57,367 nucleotides of DNA from Bradyrhizobium diversitatis (GTDB lineage: Bacteria > Pseudomonadota > Alphaproteobacteria > Rhizobiales > Xanthobacteraceae). The translations under genes and the position numbers were made by a program. Shown one piece after another: positions 49,843 to 57,367 of the stretch (positions are counted from its first letter, which is position 1; the number at the start of each line of letters is the position of its first letter). The DNA is taken from positions 1 to 57,367 of the forward strand of contig NZ_JACEGD010000038.1 in assembly GCF_016031635.1 (NCBI RefSeq), in the 5' to 3' direction. The notes beneath the pieces are model-generated. The model was given only the letters and a program-made list of their open reading frames with translations, was not told where the DNA came from and made no database searches.

Positions 49843-50793
49843 GTGAAGTCCAATCGGGATATTGCAAAGCGGTTGCGCAGCGGCCTGAAGATCCCTGTCA
49901 TGGCTGCACCGATGTTCATCGCGTCAACCCCCGATCTTGTGATCGCGCAATGTCGTTCCGGCATCATCGGCTCCATCCCGGCGCTGAATGCGCGCACCAG
50001 CGCAGAGCTTGACAATGACCTGACACGGATCGAGCAGGGGCTGGAAGGATGTCAGATTCCCTATGCGGTCAATCTGGTGGCGCACAAGTCGAATGACAGA
50101 CTCGACGCCGATCTGGAGCTGACGATCAAGCATCGGGTGCCGATCGTGGTTCTGGCGCTGGCGGCAAGCGCGAAGATCGTGGATGCCATTCACGGCTACG
50201 GCGGCATCGTGCTCAACGATGTGATCAATGATCGCCAGGCGCGCAAATGTGCAGATATCGGGGTTGATGGCATCATCGCCGTCGCGACCGGCGCCGGCGG
50301 TCACACCGGCAATGTGTCTCCATTTGCGCTGATGGCGGAGATCCGCGAATGGTGGCACGGGCTCTTGATCCTCTCGGGCTGTATCGCCACGGGAAGCGCC
50401 ATATTGGCAGCTGAGGCGCTCGGGGCGGATCTGGCCTATGTCGGTTCGCCCTTCCTGGCCTCGACCGAGGCCAATACGCAGCCGGCTTTCAAGCAGATGA
50501 TCGTGGATTGCGCGGCCAAGGATGTCGTGATCGCCAATTGCTTCACGGGGGCCAATGCGTCCTTCTTGCTGCCCTCCGTGACAGCCAACGGATTGGACCC
50601 GGCATCGTTGTGGCGCCCGGATCGCGGGGCAGTTGACATCTCGGGCGGCGGATCCGATCGGAAAGCCTGGCGCGATATCTGGAGCGCTGGGCAGGGCATT
50701 GGCGCGGTCAAACGGGTCGAACCTGCTGCCGACTTCATTGCATGGCTGGCCGACGATTACGCTCGGGCGCGGCGCGCGATTGCCGCAGTGTAG
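49843..50793 (+). CDS. NAD(P)H-dependent flavin oxidoreductase, nitronate-monooxygenase family
   Basis: Protein of 316 residues, FMN-binding TIM barrel. IPVMAAPMFIAS opens the barrel; IIAVATGAGGHTGNVSPFAL holds the GGHTG FMN/active-site motif, and LSGCIATGSAILAAEALGAD binds phosphate. GTG at 49843 follows GGAGAAA. Besides nitronate oxidation, such proteins serve as enoyl reductases in lipid pathways, which fits the operon better. Last gene of the rightward operon. Confidence 0.82.
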   Translation: MKSNRDIAKRLRSGLKIPVMAAPMFIASTPDLVIAQCRSGIIGSIPALNARTSAELDNDLTRIEQGLEGCQIPYAVNLVAHKSNDRLDADLELTIKHRVPIVVLALAASAKIVDAIHGYGGIVLNDVINDRQARKCADIGVDGIIAVATGAGGHTGNVSPFALMAEIREWWHGLLILSGCIATGSAILAAEALGADLAYVGSPFLASTEANTQPAFKQMIVDCAAKDVVIANCFTGANASFLLPSVTANGLDPASLWRPDRGAVDISGGGSDRKAWRDIWSAGQGIGAVKRVEPAADFIAWLADDYARARRAIAAV

Positions 50794-50840
50794 CGCTCTG
50801 CGCTGCTCCTGGGGGCCCCGGAATGGAAGACGGCAGAGCG
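50794..50840. terminator. Possible bidirectional terminator between convergent operons
   Basis: CGCTCTGC (50794-50801) and GCAGAGCG (50833-50840) form a perfect 8-bp stem around a 31-base loop that itself contains GGGGCCCC. There is no T-run, so the terminator role is uncertain, but the location directly after one stop and 50 bases before the convergent stop is suitable. Confidence 0.35.
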
Positions 50841-50890
50841 GGGAGCCGCTTTGCCTGATCCTTTGATTGCGGCCGGCTGGTTCGCGCCGA

Positions 50891-52006
50891 TCAGATCGGC
50901 GGATGCTGCTGCACCTGGGCGTATTTCTCGTAGCCCTTGCCAACGCCGTACTCGATGATGCCGTATCCGACCTCGTCGCCATCGACGACCTCGATCACGT
51001 GGTCGGCAAGCGTGCGTACCAGCTGACGCGTGTCCGGGTCAGCGAGGGTCCAGACATCGTGCTCCGAGTAGAATTTGCCCTTGTCGTCGCCGTGGAACCA
51101 GCCGCGCAGGCCGCCGTACAAGCCCCCCTTGAGGAAGTAGCGTGCCGGCAACGTGCGGACCTCCACCTTCCGGTGCGTTCCATCCGAGAACACGGCGTCG
51201 AACACGGCGCGCTCGACCGTTTGGCCGTGAGGATCGTTGGCCCAGACGACATCGTGAGCGATTCCAGCCAATTTCCGCGTCGTCCTCGACCGCTCGCCGA
51301 TGGTCGTCACCTCCTCGCCGGAGATGTAGATGAGGTCGCCGGGGGCACGCTCTTTGAAGAACAGGTGCAGGCCGCGGTTGGCGAATTGCGCCGTCGTCCA
51401 GCAGTAGAAGAAAGGCGGATAGAACGTGACGGGCGGGCTCGTCTCGTCGGTGCGCATCTCGCCGCGAATTCCCCAGGAATGATCACGTTGACCGAGCCAG
51501 TGCGCGGCCTCGATGTCACGGCGCTTGCCGTCGACCGCGATCCAGCCGCGGTAGGCGCCGAGCTGTTGGGCGCGCGCCATGTGCTCCGTAACCCGGCCAT
51601 TACGACGGCGGAAATGCTCTTCCTCCTCGTGTGGGTTCATGGTGGCAATGAACTCGATGTCGAACGCGAGGCTGGACTCGTTCGGCTCGAGCAGCAGGCG
51701 ATGACGCCGCAGCCCTTCGAGGATTTGGATGTGAAGGGGGCCGATCGAGGTGGTGAGCGGATTCGGCCGCATCCTGCGGGAGACCCTGAAGTTGTGCTGC
51801 CGCCCGTCGACGGTAACGCCGGCGAAGCCATCCATCACGTTGCGGTTCGGGTGCCAGCCGAGCCCGACGTCGAAGATGAAATCGCCGTCCGGCTTCGGGT
51901 GACCAGTGTACCAGTAGCGCTCCATCCAGCTCGGATCGCTGTTCATGACGTGGTCGAACGTCGTGGGAAGCTGGTGCCCGATAAAGTCGTCTTGAGCTGA
52001 TAGCAT
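50891..52006 (-). CDS. AttH/CrtC-like beta-barrel protein (DUF7064-type), function unknown
   Basis: Protein of 371 residues, rich in beta-strands and aromatic residues, without signal peptide. DFIFDVGLGWHPNRNVMDGF, QRDHSWGIRG and FFYCWTTAQF resemble the lipocalin-like double-barrel proteins found beside acyl-CoA kinases and steroid or terpenoid degradation genes. DHSWG is the most conserved motif of that group. ATG at 52006 follows GAGGAAC. It is third in an operon with a kinase and a DUF6285 protein. Binding or isomerising a hydrophobic intermediate is possible. Confidence 0.65.
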   Translation of the reverse strand: MLSAQDDFIGHQLPTTFDHVMNSDPSWMERYWYTGHPKPDGDFIFDVGLGWHPNRNVMDGFAGVTVDGRQHNFRVSRRMRPNPLTTSIGPLHIQILEGLRRHRLLLEPNESSLAFDIEFIATMNPHEEEEHFRRRNGRVTEHMARAQQLGAYRGWIAVDGKRRDIEAAHWLGQRDHSWGIRGEMRTDETSPPVTFYPPFFYCWTTAQFANRGLHLFFKERAPGDLIYISGEEVTTIGERSRTTRKLAGIAHDVVWANDPHGQTVERAVFDAVFSDGTHRKVEVRTLPARYFLKGGLYGGLRGWFHGDDKGKFYSEHDVWTLADPDTRQLVRTLADHVIEVVDGDEVGYGIIEYGVGKGYEKYAQVQQHPPI

Positions 52007-52020
52007 GCGGGTGTTCCTCT

Positions 52021-52506
52021 TCAGTCTTCGCGGCCCCGCGAAATCTCGGTAAACATCGGTTTGGCGCTGGTTTCGATGTCCCACTTGAGCTGGCGGTTGA
52101 GATAGTTGTCCAAGATGGTCTCCACTTGAGCCACCACGCCGGCGGGGAGGCTGTCGCGGCGTTCGGCCAGCCAGTCGATCATGTGGCAGAGCTGCTCATC
52201 ACCGGCGTTGCGCCTGGCTTCCAGTGCGCCTTCATCTGGCAGATCGGGGATATTCGTGACACCGGGCAAAGGCGCGCCGGGTAATTCGCCCGCCATGGCC
52301 TGAAGTTCCTTGCTGGCCTTGCTGAACGCGATCAGCTGCTCCTGGAAGAAGCGGTTCGACCAGCTGGCGCGGCGCTGGATGCTGTTGAGCATGTAGATGA
52401 TGCCGATAGCCTGGCCGCGCGCGAACTCCCCTTCGAGGTTGGGAAGGACTTCACGCCGCAAGGTGGCGATCATCCCGTCGATCAGCCTGGGAAGCGAGTT
52501 GTTCAC
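52021..52506 (-). CDS. DUF6285-like small helical protein, probable kinase partner
   Basis: Protein of 161 residues, mostly alpha-helical, no signal or membrane segment. NNSLPRLIDGMIATLRREVL is a typical start of small proteins encoded with APH-type acyl-CoA kinases. GTG at 52506 overlaps the kinase stop (GTGA), so translation is coupled. The small protein LvaB, required by the kinase LvaA in levulinate catabolism, is a functional analogue; homology is suspected, not shown. Confidence 0.6.
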   Translation of the reverse strand: MNNSLPRLIDGMIATLRREVLPNLEGEFARGQAIGIIYMLNSIQRRASWSNRFFQEQLIAFSKASKELQAMAGELPGAPLPGVTNIPDLPDEGALEARRNAGDEQLCHMIDWLAERRDSLPAGVVAQVETILDNYLNRQLKWDIETSAKPMFTEISRGRED

Positions 52507-53603
52507 GAGCTGCGCTCCATGATCTTGGCGATCTGGCGAAATACTGGGCCGATTTGCGTCGCCATCGCGGGCATCCGCATGTCGTTGAACAGGCCATCCT
52601 CGAAGCACCGCGCCGCCGCCATGTGGGTGAGGGCGAGCTTGAGCAGCGAGAACACGATATAGAAGTGAAGCGCCGCGCGGTCGATCTTGTAGCCCACTTT
52701 GTCCTGGTAGCGCGTCAGGAAGGCGTCCTCGTCGGCGAGGGCGCAGACCATGCGGGTGCCGCCGCGATATTGCGGCAAAAACGCCCAGCCAAGGTCCTCG
52801 GTCGGGTCCCCGAGATGGACCAGTTCCCAATCGAGAATGGCGGAAATCCGCTGATCCTGTTCCAGGAAGTTTCCCAGCCGATAGTCCCCATGGACGAGGG
52901 TGACGCGGGGAGCCCGCGGCTTGTTGCGGCGCAGCCAAGCGAAGGTTCGATGTGCCATTGGGTGCGCGCGCAGGGCCCAGCGCTGGAACCGCTCCCACCA
53001 GAAGTCCAGTTGACGATCGGCGGCGTTGTCCACGGTAATGCTAGGGTCCCACTGCTCCAGCTCGGTGCGCCTCCAATCGAAATTGTGGAGCGCGGCGAGG
53101 GAATCGATGAAGTCCGCTGCGAGGCTCTCGCGACGGGCATCATTCATGGCGCCATCGCCACCGCCCCAGGGGAGCGGCGTATCGCCGGCGACGCGCTCAC
53201 AGAAGAAGAACGGAGCGCCCAGGATCGAATGATCATCGCTGGCCGCGAACGCCCGGGGCACGGGCACGCCGCTGCCCTCCAGCGCGGATAACGATTGGAA
53301 TTCCGGCATCGCGCTGTAAGGCGCGAAAAGGCCGTAGGGAGGACCGATGCGCAGGATCATGTCGTCGGCGCGCGGATGCCCGCGCAGCTTGACGCCGTAG
53401 GTGATCCACGAAAAGCCGGCGGGAAATTTCTGAAGCCGCTCGATGACGATGGGACGCCCCGCGTCCTTGCTAAGAAAATCGCCGATCGCAGCCTGCAGGG
53501 CCAATGGATCCTCGAACGGCGCGAGACCACGTTGTGTTGTCTGCGCCGAGCGTCCCGCCGGACGTTGAATATCTTCCTGCTGCCGCGTCACGGCCTGGTC
53601 CAT
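52503..53603 (-). CDS. APH-family kinase, probable hydroxyacyl-CoA kinase
   Basis: Protein of 366 residues. Catalytic loop VHGDYRLGNFLEQ and metal site DWELVHLGDPTEDLGW are intact; the nucleotide loop is around FPAGFSWITYGVK. Distant paralogue of 21592. It heads the leftward operon kinase, DUF6285, AttH-like. A phosphorylated hydroxyacyl-CoA would then need an ACAD11-like dehydrogenase, which could be 20342. Confidence 0.8.
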   Translation of the reverse strand: MDQAVTRQQEDIQRPAGRSAQTTQRGLAPFEDPLALQAAIGDFLSKDAGRPIVIERLQKFPAGFSWITYGVKLRGHPRADDMILRIGPPYGLFAPYSAMPEFQSLSALEGSGVPVPRAFAASDDHSILGAPFFFCERVAGDTPLPWGGGDGAMNDARRESLAADFIDSLAALHNFDWRRTELEQWDPSITVDNAADRQLDFWWERFQRWALRAHPMAHRTFAWLRRNKPRAPRVTLVHGDYRLGNFLEQDQRISAILDWELVHLGDPTEDLGWAFLPQYRGGTRMVCALADEDAFLTRYQDKVGYKIDRAALHFYIVFSLLKLALTHMAAARCFEDGLFNDMRMPAMATQIGPVFRQIAKIMERSS

Positions 53604-53657
53604 GCTCCCTCAAAGGTCCGGGATGAAAGACGACCGGTACGCCGTCTGCCGAGGCTT

Positions 53658-53685
53658 ATGATAAACTAGCACACCAAATTGTCCA
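53658..53685 (-). promoter_or_regulatory. Promoter with embedded palindrome, kinase operon
   Basis: Minus strand: TGGACA (53680-53685) and TATCAT (53658-53663) with a 16-base spacer, each one base from consensus. The palindrome copy TGATAAACTAGCACACCA lies at 53659-53676. The offset of palindrome to both boxes is identical to that at 33397-33424. The expected start is about 47 bases before the kinase ATG. Confidence 0.7.
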
Positions 53686-53790
53686 GCCGGACATCGGGTC
53701 GCAATGTTCGCCGGTTGCGGCGAATTTTTGCACAGTCGCTCCAATGGCTTTGCGCGGCGAAAAAAGAGCTTGGCACGATGCGCGAGAAAA

Positions 53791-53808
53791 AGGTAATGTA
53801 GTTTACCA
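53791..53808. promoter_or_regulatory. 18-bp palindrome copy upstream of crotonase/AliB-like/etf operon
   Basis: AGGTAATGTAGTTTACCA with perfect arms GGTAA and TTACC. It lies 32 bases before the crotonase ATG. TTGGCA at 53770-53775 is a possible -35 box; the -10 (TAATGT) is weak and would be covered by the palindrome. Confidence 0.58.
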
Positions 53809-53840
53809 ACAAGCAAGATATCGGACATCGGGAGGCAGCG

Positions 53841-54629
53841 ATGAAGCTCAGCGCATTTGAGTTCGCAATCAAGGACGGCGTTGCGCATATTACCTTGAAT
53901 CAACCCGATCGCGGCAACCCGCTGGACGGACAGTTCGCCGAGGACTTGAACAGGCTTGCGACGGAATGCACGGTCAATCCGGACGTCAGGTCCGTGCTCA
54001 TCGATGCCAAGGGCCGCTTTTTCAGCGTGGGAGGCGATCTCAACTCGCTGGCGCGCGACCGGCGTGATCTGGCGAATTTCGTGTCGACTGCGACGGCCGA
54101 CCTGCACATGGCGATTTCGCGCTTTGCGCGGATGAACGCACCTGTTGTGATGGCAGTCCATGCCCTGGCCGCGGGCGGAGCTGTGGCGCTTGTCGCAGGC
54201 GCGGATTTCGTGCTGGCATCGCCGGCGGCGAAGTTCTACGCGGCCTTCGCTGGGATCGGCATCGTGAGCGACAGCGGCGGCTCATATTATCTTCCGCGGC
54301 GCATGGGCAGCCGGAGGGCGTCGCAATTCCTGATGCTGAACGAGACGCTCTCGGCCGACGAAGCCGCCGCGGCGGGATTGATCAACCGGGTCGTTGCCGC
54401 GGAGTCGCTTAATGACGAGGCGTGGGCGCTGGCCAGGTTATTGGCGGCCGGCCCGACGCTGGCCTATGGCGAGATCAAGAATCTTCTGATCAGCAGCGAG
54501 ACCGAGGGCTTGGAAGGACAGCTCGAGAACGAGGCGAGGGCCATGGCGCGCATTACTCGGACCGAGGATGCGTGGAATGCCATGCAGGCGGTTCTCGGCA
54601 AGAGGAAGCCGACTTTCGAGGCGCGTTAG
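53841..54629 (+). CDS. Crotonase-superfamily protein lacking hydratase Glu residues
   Basis: Protein of 262 residues. FFSVGGDLNSLAR and HALAAGGAVALVAGADF form the oxyanion hole. The two Glu positions are Val (GGAV) and a small residue (YAAFAGIG), so ordinary hydration is unlikely; SDSGGSYYLPRRMG keeps an Asp seen in isomerases and hydrolases. ATG at 53841 follows GGGAGG. First gene of a rightward operon leading to etfB. Confidence 0.82.
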   Translation: MKLSAFEFAIKDGVAHITLNQPDRGNPLDGQFAEDLNRLATECTVNPDVRSVLIDAKGRFFSVGGDLNSLARDRRDLANFVSTATADLHMAISRFARMNAPVVMAVHALAAGGAVALVAGADFVLASPAAKFYAAFAGIGIVSDSGGSYYLPRRMGSRRASQFLMLNETLSADEAAAAGLINRVVAAESLNDEAWALARLLAAGPTLAYGEIKNLLISSETEGLEGQLENEARAMARITRTEDAWNAMQAVLGKRKPTFEAR

Positions 54630-54677
54630 AGCAATTTCTATCGAAGTCTGTTGAGTTGACCGGAAGGACCAGATCGA

Positions 54678-55835
54678 ATGCTGCTCAATGAAGATCAACT
54701 GGCAATTCGCGACCTGGCACGCCGTTTCGCGCGGCAGCGGCTTGCTCCGAGCTATCAGGCCCGCGAACGAGCGGCAGTCATGGATCGCGATCTCGTCAGG
54801 GAGCTGGGTGACCTCGGTCTGCTGGGAGTGGATTTGCCGGAAGAGTTCGGCGGTCTGGCGGCACCGGGCGTTACCGCGGGCGTGATCGCCGAGGAACTGG
54901 CCTATGGCGATTTCAACATCAGCACCGTGCAGGTCAATGTCTCGCTGCTGGGTGCCATCCTCGCCAACAGCGGTTCCCCGGATCTCGTGCAGGAATGGCT
55001 GCCACGCATGATCAGCGGCGAAAAGCTGCTCGGCATTTGCGTCACTGAGCCCGGCGGCGGGTCGGACGCGGGCAATATGAAATTGCGCTGCCGCCGCGAA
55101 GGCAATCACTACGTCCTGAACGGTGAAAAGACCTCGATCACCTTCGCCGATTGCGCCGACGCCTTCATCGTCTTCGCGCGCACCGGCACGGCCGAAAGCG
55201 GCGCCGGCGGCATCACGGCTATGGTCGTTTCGGCGGACAGCCCGGGTCTGTCGCGTACGCGGTTCAACGACGTCGGAAGCCGGATCATCGGCCGCGGGTC
55301 GGTGTTCTTCGACAATGTCCGTGTCCCCGTGGCCAACCGTCTCGGCGCGGAGGACCAGGGCTTCACGCATGTGATGCGCGGGTTCGACTACAGTCGCGCG
55401 CTGATCGCGCTGGAATGCATCGGCTGCGCGCAGGCATCCCTCGACGAAGCCTGGGAGTACACGAAGACGCGCAACGCCTTCAACGCGCCGATCGCCCAGT
55501 ACCAGGGCGTGACGTTTCCGCTCGTCGAATATGAAAGCCAGTTGGCCGCGATCCGGCAATTGTCCTATCACGCGATCGCGCTGCGCGATGCCGGGCAGCC
55601 TCACACCGCGGAGGCGGCGATGGTGAAATGGATGGGCCCGAAGACCGCTTTCGACACCATCCATCAGTGCCTGCTGACCTTCGGCCACTACGGCTGGACG
55701 CTGGAATCACCGCATCAGCAACGCATGCGCGACGTGATGGGGCTGGAGATCGGGGACGGCACCGCGGGCATCATGAAGCTGATTGTCGCCCGGGAACGCA
55801 TCGGCCGCGCCGCCGTGCAATACGCCAAGCGATAA
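54678..55835 (+). CDS. Acyl-CoA dehydrogenase, AliB-like (cyclohexanecarboxyl-CoA dehydrogenase type)
   Basis: Protein of 385 residues. TEPGGGSDAGNMKLRCRR, YVLNGEKTSITFADCADAF and LLTFGHYGWT are family motifs. At the C-terminal catalytic position it has D360 (IGDGTAGIMKLIVARE) instead of Glu, a feature I associate with dehydrogenases of ring acyl-CoAs annotated as AliB. It would introduce the 1,2-double bond into cyclohexanecarboxyl-CoA. Close to etfB, its likely electron acceptor. Confidence 0.75.
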   Translation: MLLNEDQLAIRDLARRFARQRLAPSYQARERAAVMDRDLVRELGDLGLLGVDLPEEFGGLAAPGVTAGVIAEELAYGDFNISTVQVNVSLLGAILANSGSPDLVQEWLPRMISGEKLLGICVTEPGGGSDAGNMKLRCRREGNHYVLNGEKTSITFADCADAFIVFARTGTAESGAGGITAMVVSADSPGLSRTRFNDVGSRIIGRGSVFFDNVRVPVANRLGAEDQGFTHVMRGFDYSRALIALECIGCAQASLDEAWEYTKTRNAFNAPIAQYQGVTFPLVEYESQLAAIRQLSYHAIALRDAGQPHTAEAAMVKWMGPKTAFDTIHQCLLTFGHYGWTLESPHQQRMRDVMGLEIGDGTAGIMKLIVARERIGRAAVQYAKR

Positions 55836-55898
55836 CGCCGATAAAACGGGTCTTGGAGGCAGAGCCTTCCCGGGCCCGATGTCCGGGAGGTAGGCGAG

Positions 55899-56921
55899 AT
55901 GACGCGGACCGTGAACCTGCAGATGCGGCTCGTTACCCGTCCGAGGGGAGTGCCGCAGCTGGCGGACTTCGCGCCGGTGCGCGCACCGGTCAGGCGCCCC
56001 GGGGACGGCGAGATCCTCGTGTGCAACCATTATCTGTCGGTTGATCCGGCGCAGCGCGGATGGGCCAATGATGAAGGCAACTACAGCGCACCTGTGCCGC
56101 TCGATACGCCGATGCGCGCGCTCGCGGTCGGCGAGGTCGTCGAGAGCCGCAGTCCCGGCATCGGAGAGGGCGACTTCCTGTACGGATGGTTCGGGTGGCA
56201 GTCACATTGCACGACGACGCCCGATGCGATCCTGCGGCGGGTGACGCCGTCGGCGCTGCCGCTCAGTGCAAATCTCAGCCTGCTCGGCATCAACGGCCTG
56301 ACGGCCTATCTCGCGTTCAACGGTCTCGGCAAGCCGCAGCCCGGCGAACATGTGCTGGTGTCGACGGCGGCCGGCAGCGTCGGCAGTTTCGTCGGGCAAC
56401 TGGCCCGACTTGCCGGATGCAGGGCAGTCGGTCTGACCAGCTCGGCGGAGAAGGCGGCGCTGGCGCGGGAGCGGTACGGCTATGCCGACATGATCGACTA
56501 CCGCAGCGAGAACGATCTGCCGGCGGCCATTCGCCGCGCGTGCCCTGACGGCAACGACATCTTCTTCGACAACACCGGTGGCGCAATCGCCGATGCGGCC
56601 ATTCGATCGATGCGCAGGAGCGGGCGAATGATTCAGTGCGGGACGGCATCGATCGCGTCCTGGTCGCCGCCGCCGACGGGTCTGCGTCCCGAACGCGAGG
56701 TGCTGACACGTCGCCTACATTGGGCGGGATTCATAATCTTCGATCATGTCGCGGCTTTTCCTGAGGCCGCCGACGAACTGACGCGCCTCGCCTTGAGTGG
56801 CGCCCTCGTCTACGACGAGGATGTTCTTCTTGGACTGGAACAGGCGCCGGCAGCATTGGCGGGCCTGTATGAAGGCAGAAACCGCGGCAAGCCGATCATC
56901 CGGCTCGAGGCCGCGACGTAG
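55899..56921 (+). CDS. NADPH-dependent MDR oxidoreductase (leukotriene-B4-dehydrogenase type)
   Basis: Protein of 340 residues without zinc sites. YLSVDPAQRGWAND near the N-terminus, GINGLTAYLAFNGLGKPQPG, the cofactor motif STAAGSVGSFVGQLARLAGC and FFDNTGGAIADAAI are typical of the 2-alkenal/enoyl reductase group. It could saturate a double bond in a ring or chain intermediate. ATG at 55899 has GGGAGG upstream. Confidence 0.85.
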   Translation: MTRTVNLQMRLVTRPRGVPQLADFAPVRAPVRRPGDGEILVCNHYLSVDPAQRGWANDEGNYSAPVPLDTPMRALAVGEVVESRSPGIGEGDFLYGWFGWQSHCTTTPDAILRRVTPSALPLSANLSLLGINGLTAYLAFNGLGKPQPGEHVLVSTAAGSVGSFVGQLARLAGCRAVGLTSSAEKAALARERYGYADMIDYRSENDLPAAIRRACPDGNDIFFDNTGGAIADAAIRSMRRSGRMIQCGTASIASWSPPPTGLRPEREVLTRRLHWAGFIIFDHVAAFPEAADELTRLALSGALVYDEDVLLGLEQAPAALAGLYEGRNRGKPIIRLEAAT

Positions 56922-56937
56922 CGTCGGGAGAGGATCG

Positions 56938-57367
56938 ATGAAGGTCTTAGTGCCGGTAAAGCGGGTGGTCGATTACAACGTCAAGGTCCGCGTCAAGGGC
57001 GATGGATCGGGCGTTGAACTCGCCAACGTCAAGATGTCCATGAACCCGTTCGACGAAATCGCAGTCGAAGAAGCGCTGCGCCTGAAGGAAGGCGGCAAGG
57101 CCACCGAGGTTGTGGTGGTCTCCATCGGACCTGCGCAGGCATCGGAGACGATCCGCACTGGCCTCGCCATGGGCGCCGACCGCGGCATCCTGGTGAAGGC
57201 CGAAGGCGCCGTCGAGCCGCTCGCCGTCGCCAAGATCCTGAAGAAGGTTGCCGACGAAGAGCAGCCGGGCCTGATCATCCTCGGCAAGCAGGCGATCGAC
57301 GATGATTCCAACCAGACCGGCCAGATGCTGGCCGCGCTGTTGGGCTGGTCGCAGGCGACCTTCGCCT
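56938..57367 (+). CDS. etfB: Electron transfer flavoprotein beta subunit (cut by window end)
   Basis: The first 143 residues are present: MKVLVPVKRVVDYNVKVRVK, MNPFDEIAVEEALRLKE and IILGKQAIDDDSNQTGQMLA, the AMP-binding and partner-recognition motifs of EtfB. It accepts electrons from the acyl-CoA dehydrogenases together with EtfA, whose gene would be expected next. ATG at 56938 follows GGGAGAGG. The last third of the gene lies outside the window. Confidence 0.95.
   Translation, partial: MKVLVPVKRVVDYNVKVRVKGDGSGVELANVKMSMNPFDEIAVEEALRLKEGGKATEVVVVSIGPAQASETIRTGLAMGADRGILVKAEGAVEPLAVAKILKKVADEEQPGLIILGKQAIDDDSNQTGQMLAALLGWSQATFA

Noticed and set aside
51896..51913. Palindrome-like sequence CGGGTGACCAGTGTACCA matching the shared motif in 13 of 18 positions
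   Set aside because: It lies about 95 bases inside the AttH-like coding sequence, only one half-site is good, and no promoter boxes surround it. Probably chance, but worth scoring with a matrix.
54438..55688. 416-residue minus-strand open frame
   Set aside because: Antisense to the crotonase and AliB-like dehydrogenase, no family features.
1..57367. CRISPR arrays, tRNA or rRNA genes, phage genes, toxin-antitoxin pairs
   Set aside because: I looked for regularly spaced repeats, cloverleaf-like sequences and typical proteins and saw none. A tRNAscan or Infernal run would be needed to exclude small RNAs.

Overview
The window is GC-rich, densely packed bacterial DNA. Codon use, the rhizobial-type IS5 fragment at the left edge, branched-chain-type (Liv) transporters and BadH/BadI/BadR-like proteins suggest an alphaproteobacterium close to Bradyrhizobium or Rhodopseudomonas. 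This assignment is inferred from protein families; no rRNA gene or other phylogenetic marker is present. Almost every gene concerns uptake, CoA activation, dehydrogenation, hydration or cleavage of ring-containing and branched carboxylic acids.

Layout. (1) 1-760: truncated IS5-type transposase and a gene-poor border. (2) 761-5888, minus: a six-gene oxygenolytic module with ring-hydroxylating dioxygenase alpha and beta subunits, a dihydrodiol-type SDR, a TetR regulator, and two extradiol-dioxygenase homologues, one of which has lost all its metal ligands. (3) 6062-9666, plus: ACMSD-type amidohydrolase, an unknown protein, an orphan Liv-type binding protein and an atypical SDR. (4) 9860-15824: LysR remnant, a MaoC-type hydratase, and a complete LivHMGF transporter with its binding protein. 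(5) 15875-27478: an MDR reductase, then an eight-gene operon (AliA-like ligase, two SDRs, acyl-CoA dehydrogenase, APH-type kinase, nitroreductase, 3-hydroxyacyl-CoA dehydrogenase, AMACR-type racemase), a histidine phosphatase and a Bug-type binding protein. (6) 27508-35663: second MaoC hydratase, orphan binding protein, MarR regulator, an acyl-CoA dehydrogenase pair with a second histidine phosphatase, and a CoA-transferase/crotonase operon. (7) 35739-43588, minus: an eight-gene operon with BadR-, BadH- and BadI-like proteins, BKACE, a CoA transferase, acyl-CoA dehydrogenase, dienoyl-CoA-reductase-like SDR and an unusual hydratase. (8) 43706-50793, plus: HMG-CoA-synthase/DUF35 fusion, thiolase, MaoC, CitE-type lyase, acyl-CoA dehydrogenase, MFE-2-type SDR and a flavin oxidoreductase. 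(9) 50891-57367: kinase/DUF6285/AttH-like operon (minus), and crotonase, AliB-like dehydrogenase, MDR reductase and etfB (plus).

How it may work together. AliA-like ligase, AliB-like dehydrogenase, a hydratase, BadH-like dehydrogenase and BadI-like ring hydrolase together would make a cyclohexanecarboxylate-to-pimeloyl-CoA route, here scattered over several operons. The racemase, APH kinases, CitE lyase, BKACE and HMG-CoA-synthase-like protein point to substituted or branched substrates beyond plain cyclohexanecarboxylate. The dioxygenase module is a separate aromatic ring-cleavage branch.

The most interesting signal is non-coding. Ten copies of an 18-bp imperfect palindrome (about TRGTAC-RCTAGY-GTACYA) lie in seven intergenic regions, at the head of most of the acyl-CoA operons and in front of one of two paralogous MarR genes. 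They are absent from the dioxygenase promoter region, which has a different inverted repeat next to a TetR-encoding operon. This suggests one MarR-controlled regulon spread across more than 40 kb.
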